DNA from: Nevskiales bacterium
Lineage (GTDB): Bacteria; Pseudomonadota; Gammaproteobacteria; Nevskiales; Nevskiaceae
DNA length: 10,898 bases
Assembly (NCBI GenBank): GCA_022616655.1
Contig: JAKEEJ010000124.1
Location: 1 to 10,898 of the forward strand
Direction of reading: 5' to 3'
Below the pieces are notes generated by a model. The model saw only the letters and a list, made by a program, of their open reading frames with translations. It was not told where the DNA came from and ran no database searches. Position 1 is the stretch's first letter. The number at the start of each line of letters is the position of its first letter. A program made the position numbers and the translations under genes. Shown here one piece after another: positions 8,324 to 10,898 of this stretch.

Positions 8324-9034
8324 TTGCCCTCCGAACGCAGGGTCCGCGTCGAGCCTGTCGCCTGGCTGACGGGCCTGATTCCGCTGGTCACCGTCAACCT
8401 TTGCTACCTGATTACAGCCGCGCAGACCCAGGTACCGTGGTGCTTTCCGTATGGGGAGGGCTGCACCTCCATCAGCGCGGCGGCCCGTCATGAGCCGGCC
8501 GGCCATCTGTTCAAGGCCGTGCTGCTGCCTTACAGCGGCCTGCTGATGTTCCACTGGTGGCTGACGGCCGAATGGCTGCGCGGTTTCGCGCCCGCACAGC
8601 CCCGCCGCCGCCGCGCCATGGTGGGACTGGCGGTGACCGGCGCGCTGTTCCTGATTCTGTATGCCACCTTCCTCGGCGTGGACGGCCCCACGTACCAGTG
8701 GCTGCGACGCTACGGCGTGAGCGTCTATTTCTCCTTCACGGTGCTCGCGCAGATTCTGCTGACCAGCTTTCTGGTGAAAGATCCGCGACTGCCCGCTCGG
8801 CTTCGCTATGGCAAGTTGAGCGTGTGTGCCGCCCTGCTGCTCCTGGGCCTGCTCAGCGTGCCGCTGCAACACTTTGTTGCCGACCGCGATGCCGCCCTCA
8901 ACGCCGTCGAATGGAGTTACGCGCTGCTGATGGTGTCTTTCTTCCCGCTCACCGGATGGGCCTGGCGGCACACCGGTTTCCACCTCGGGATCCACGTTGC
9001 AATCCCATCCCGAACAGACCGGAAAACCCGGTGA
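8324..9034 (+). CDS. Small polytopic membrane protein, possibly Frag1/DRAM/Sfk1-like
   Basis: This is a 236-aa predicted inner-membrane protein of unknown function. The TTG start directly follows the thiolase TGA (TGATTG) and is preceded by GGAG at 8311-8314 inside the thiolase gene, nine bases away. This suggests translational coupling; no ATG or GTG near the N-terminus offers an alternative. Hydrophobic segments lie at about residues 13-32, 65-85, 101-122, 132-150, 166-185 and 195-212, giving five or six membrane helices. A loop after the first helix reads CFPYGEGCTSISAAARHEPAG, with two cysteines that could pair in the periplasm. Its SIS-type motif, followed by a helix with a conserved-looking LLPYSG, recalls Frag1/DRAM/Sfk1 proteins, but this resemblance is from memory and weak. 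The last 86 bp overlap the 3' end of the convergent sorting-signal protein gene. Confidence 0.72.
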   Translation: MPSERRVRVEPVAWLTGLIPLVTVNLCYLITAAQTQVPWCFPYGEGCTSISAAARHEPAGHLFKAVLLPYSGLLMFHWWLTAEWLRGFAPAQPRRRRAMVGLAVTGALFLILYATFLGVDGPTYQWLRRYGVSVYFSFTVLAQILLTSFLVKDPRLPARLRYGKLSVCAALLLLGLLSVPLQHFVADRDAALNAVEWSYALLMVSFFPLTGWAWRHTGFHLGIHVAIPSRTDRKTR

Positions 9035-9623
9035 TGAACAGCAGCAGCGCGGAGGGCAGAGGTGCGGCAACCACCAGAGTGAGCTGGGAAGAATGTCCGT
9101 AGTTGAACTCCAGTGAGCTGAACACGTCGTTCCCGGAACTCTGCAGACTGAACCCGACGTAAGGCGTCGTAACGGTCTGGAAAAATGCCGTCACATCGTA
9201 AAAAGCATCCTGACCGAAACCGAGGTTCGGCGGCAACGTCCAGGTGCCCAGCAGTACGCCCGCGCTGGCATCCGAATCCTGTACCGTCCCGCCCGTGCTC
9301 TCGAATCCGTACACCTGGAGCGTCTGATCCCACAACGGCAAGGCGTAGGGATTCACCGACAGCAACGCCTGGGTAACGGGCTCGGTAAAGGAAGTGGTCT
9401 CGAACTTTACGACTCCCACGACCTGGGCGGAACCGTCTACGCGCAGCGCCTGATCGTCAACGACGCCGGAACAGCCCTGGCAGGTGTAAATCGAGGCATC
9501 GTCGCTGGGATCAAGCACAGTTGTAACGGTCGCGGCTGAAGACAAAGACGGAACAACAAGCAGGAACGCCGCCAGCAAGGCCGCTGCGGACGCGAGAAAT
9601 GAGCAGCGTGCAGGCTTTATCAC
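8949..9623 (-). CDS. Exported protein with VPLPA/PEP-CTERM-like C-terminal sorting tail
   Basis: This is a 224-aa predicted secreted protein of unknown function. Residues 1-30 form a classical signal peptide: a basic start, a long Ala/Leu core, then a SLSSA-A cleavage site. The mature part is rich in Thr, Ser, Val and Asp and looks like a beta-sandwich. An early CQGC pair could form a disulfide. The C-terminus shows the three-part sorting layout: an APLPSA motif at residue 187, a hydrophobic helix (LLLFITGFSGLFGMG), then an Arg-rich tail. It resembles the VPLPA variant of PEP-CTERM, recognised by an exosortase at the inner membrane. The tail runs about 12 residues longer than usual into sequence antisense to the convergent membrane-protein gene. 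The GTG start overlaps the upstream stop as GTGA. GGAGG lies only two bases before it, with a G-run further upstream, so the exact start is moderately certain. Confidence 0.82.
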   Translation of the reverse strand: MIKPARCSFLASAAALLAAFLLVVPSLSSAATVTTVLDPSDDASIYTCQGCSGVVDDQALRVDGSAQVVGVVKFETTSFTEPVTQALLSVNPYALPLWDQTLQVYGFESTGGTVQDSDASAGVLLGTWTLPPNLGFGQDAFYDVTAFFQTVTTPYVGFSLQSSGNDVFSSLEFNYGHSSQLTLVVAAPLPSALLLFITGFSGLFGMGLQRGSRGGNRCAARPIR

Positions 9624-10393
9624 GTCCTCCGCCCCCTCAGCATCCCGAGGAGCGTCAAACCGGCCGCAAACAGGCCCAGCGCGCCCGGCACCGGCACCGG
9701 GGTGATGCCCCGGGTCAGCAACACCATGTCCTGATAGTCGCCGTCGCCACCGCCGAACAGATCTTCCCAGGCCATCAACTGCATGTCCGGACTGAAAGGA
9801 TCACCCTGCAACCGTGGCGGCACGCGGACATTGCCGAGAAAAGTGGCGTCGTTACCCTGATAGGCATACAGATGGTCGGTACTGTCCGTGTTCAACGAAG
9901 TATCACTGTAGAAGATGCCGTCCGGTGTCGTCAGATAAAACCCGAAACTGTCGCTGCCAAAGATGCCGGAAGCCAGCAGGTCATCGTTTATCCAGCGGCG
10001 AATTTCATAAAGAAACCCCTCCTCCGCTGGCGTGATCGTCACCTTGCGCGTGAAGAACGGACGTGCGGTACCGCTGAACAACTCCAGCCTGTTGTCCGGA
10101 TTCGTGGGGTCGTAGATGCCCAGGGTATTGATCCCGGCATTTCCGGCGATTTCAGCCGAGAGCGAGATCCAGCCGGTCGTTCCACTCAGGGTCCAATACG
10201 CATCTGCACCGTCCGTGACACAGTCGGTGTCCGCGTCTGGCGCGAAACTCAGACGCTGATCCATAACATCCTGCAGCGTCGGCTCTGGCGGGGTACCAGG
10301 ACCAAAAGTGCACACGGCCGCATCGGTCACCGCCGGCAGACACACCAAGCCGGCGAAGAACGCCATCTCCCGTACCCGGGCTGATCTGATCAT
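9620..10393 (-). CDS. Exported PEP-CTERM-type protein with DUF4114-like motif
   Basis: This is a 257-aa predicted exported protein, probably attached to or released at the cell surface. A signal peptide occupies about residues 1-25 (MIRSARVREMAFFAGLVCL, cleavage near TDAA). The mature region includes a four-cysteine or smaller disulfide set near its start and beta-rich sequence. Residues from W209, WEDLFGGGDGDYQDMVLL, match the acidic FEDLP-GGGD-D-DL pattern at the end of DUF4114 domains, which often sit just before PEP-CTERM tails. The sorting tail at 232-257 has PVPVPGALGLFAAG, a hydrophobic helix, and a final RGRRT. The ATG at 10393 is chosen. A GTG immediately upstream (10396) is equally possible because GGACGAAGG lies just before both. 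The gene is first in a two-gene leftward unit and overlaps the next start by 4 bp. The biochemical role is unknown. Confidence 0.88.
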   Translation of the reverse strand: MIRSARVREMAFFAGLVCLPAVTDAAVCTFGPGTPPEPTLQDVMDQRLSFAPDADTDCVTDGADAYWTLSGTTGWISLSAEIAGNAGINTLGIYDPTNPDNRLELFSGTARPFFTRKVTITPAEEGFLYEIRRWINDDLLASGIFGSDSFGFYLTTPDGIFYSDTSLNTDSTDHLYAYQGNDATFLGNVRVPPRLQGDPFSPDMQLMAWEDLFGGGDGDYQDMVLLTRGITPVPVPGALGLFAAGLTLLGMLRGRRT

Positions 10394-10439
10394 CACCTTC
10401 GTCCAAATTACCTCACAGGACAGTAGACGCTACCGAAAG

Positions 10440-10468
10440 GTTATGTCAGTAACGTGACAGACGCACAA
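10440..10468 (-). promoter_or_regulatory. Possible sigma-70-like promoter for the leftward exported-protein genes
   Basis: Read on the minus strand, TTGTGC (10468-10463) and CATAAC (10445-10440) are separated by exactly 17 bp. They match three of six and four of six positions of the consensus -35 and -10 boxes. Transcription from here would begin near 10433 and leave a leader of about 40 nt before the ATG at 10393. The match is marginal, and in a window this size such pairs arise by chance; the position and the palindrome embedded in the spacer are what make it worth listing. Confidence 0.3.
10444..10459. promoter_or_regulatory. Inverted repeat TGTCA-N6-TGACA, candidate operator
   Basis: TGTCAGTAACGTGACA is an exact 5-bp inverted repeat with a 6-bp centre. 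It lies in the spacer, touching the -10 box, of the possible leftward promoter, the usual place for a repressor site. The centre is about 60 bp from that of a second palindrome on the right. The regulator is not identified. Confidence 0.45.
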
Positions 10469-10503
10469 ATTCTGAAAAGAACGGTGTACGTTTGTAATAC
10501 ATC

Positions 10504-10520
10504 TGTGACGGAGCGTCACA
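10504..10520. promoter_or_regulatory. Inverted repeat TGTGACG-N3-CGTCACA, candidate regulator site
   Basis: TGTGACGGAGCGTCACA is an exact 7-bp inverted repeat around a 3-bp centre, in the divergent control region. Its half-site shares GTGAC with the palindrome at 10444-10459. It resembles a CRP/FNR-family half-site arrangement, but TGTGA and TCACA are 7 rather than 6 bp apart, so a standard CRP site is not supported. It could also form a small hairpin in the leader of the rightward gene. Beyond this site, up to 10659, only a short TGCC/GGCA stem (10606-10618) was noticed. Confidence 0.5.
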
Positions 10521-10670
10521 TCTCACCACCACGGCCACTGCCGTGTGAACCTCCGTTCTCGAAAAATAGCGTGAGGCAAGAAACAAAATCTTCACGGGCT
10601 TGCAATGCCGCTTTGGCAACATGGGCTCGTACGCCTAGATCTCCCCGTAGCCTTCGTTCGGAGTAAAGCC

Positions 10671-10898
10671 ATGAAAAAGACGCTGAGCCTGCTCCTGCTT
10701 ATTCTGTCTGCCGCTTTAAGTACGCCAACGTCGGCGAGCGTGGTGGAATTTGAGTTCAACCTGGAATTCAGCGGCGGTGAGGAGCCGTCCGGAACGGCTC
10801 CGTGGATGGTCGTGAGCTTTGACGATCAGGGCACACCCGGCAGCGTGCAAATGACCCTCTCCACCTCGGGCCTGAGCGGCAGCGAAAGCCTCTCGTCC
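10671..10898 (+). CDS. Exported protein, N-terminal part (probable PEP-CTERM family; 3' truncated by window)
   Basis: An open frame of 76 codons runs from the ATG at 10671 to the window edge without a stop. GGAG at 10660-10663, seven bases before the ATG, is a good ribosome binding site and fixes the start. The product begins with a clear signal peptide: MKKTLSLLLLILSAALS followed by a cleavage region near TSAS. The mature start (VVEFEFNLEFSGGEEPSG) leads to TAPWMVVSFDDQGTPGSV and then an MTLSTSGLSG segment. This TAPW-SFDD-PGSV-LTLS layout is typical of N-terminal domains seen in many PEP-CTERM proteins, where a sorting tail follows at the C-terminus. The tail itself lies outside the window, so family membership is inferred from the pattern and from the two divergently transcribed neighbours with sorting tails. 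The function is unknown. Confidence 0.8.
   Translation, partial: MKKTLSLLLLILSAALSTPTSASVVEFEFNLEFSGGEEPSGTAPWMVVSFDDQGTPGSVQMTLSTSGLSGSESLSS

Noticed and set aside
9599-10384. A 261-codon rightward frame opposite the DUF4114-like protein gene
   Set aside because: The composition is Arg/Gln/His-rich without signal peptide or motif, while the opposite strand encodes a signal peptide and sorting tail.
10504-10520. A CRP (cAMP receptor protein) binding site
   Set aside because: TGTGA and TCACA are present but separated by 7 bp instead of the 6 bp that CRP requires, so only an unnamed palindrome is reported.
10454-10666. A 70-codon rightward open frame starting at GTG in the divergent intergenic region
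   Set aside because: It has no ribosome binding site, its composition is not protein-like, it runs through both the candidate promoter area and the palindrome, and it ends just before a well-supported start. Most likely it is chance.
10560-10670. A cyclic-di-GMP riboswitch or sigma-54 promoter ahead of the rightward exported-protein gene
   Set aside because: Both are plausible for this gene class, so they were looked for, but neither the conserved riboswitch core nor a GG-N10-GC promoter in the TGGCAC/TTGC form could be found.

Overview
The window is high-GC, densely packed bacterial DNA that reads as a chromosomal segment of a gammaproteobacterium. This is inferred from three things: the family mix (ATP-type PEP carboxykinase, AcpH-type ACP phosphodiesterase, YihG-like acyltransferase, GspE/PilB ATPase), the sequence style of the proteins, and the PEP-CTERM-type surface proteins typical of environmental Gram-negative bacteria. 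No rRNA, tRNA, CRISPR array, transposase or integrase gene was seen.

Left part (1-3844). The 3' end of pckA (gluconeogenesis) is followed by a nested palindromic repeat (541-676), then a forward acpH-like gene. That gene converges on, and overlaps by 79 bp, a leftward pair: a GMC-family FAD oxidoreductase followed after 2 bp by a membrane-bound PlsC/YihG-type acyltransferase. This side is therefore mostly central carbon and lipid or alcohol metabolism.

Middle part (3992-9034). Four rightward genes sit head to tail with gaps of 25, 14 and 0 bp. They encode a GspE/PilB-type secretion or pilus assembly ATPase with no partner genes nearby, a WbpA/WecC-type nucleotide-sugar dehydrogenase, an acetyl-CoA acetyltransferase, and a small polytopic membrane protein that starts with TTG right after the thiolase stop. 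They could be co-transcribed, but they do not form an obvious single pathway.

Right part (8949-10898). Two leftward genes overlapping by GTGA encode exported proteins with PEP-CTERM/VPLPA-like C-terminal sorting tails, one of them with a DUF4114-like motif. A third exported protein of the same general style is divergently transcribed and runs off the window. The 277-bp region between them carries two clean inverted repeats, one lying inside a possible leftward promoter. Exosortase-processed proteins are usually tied to exopolysaccharide production, so the nucleotide-sugar dehydrogenase may be functionally related; that link is inference.

No clearly undescribed system was found. The parts most worth a second look are the PEP-CTERM trio with its shared control region, the palindromic repeat, and the two long convergent 3' overlaps.
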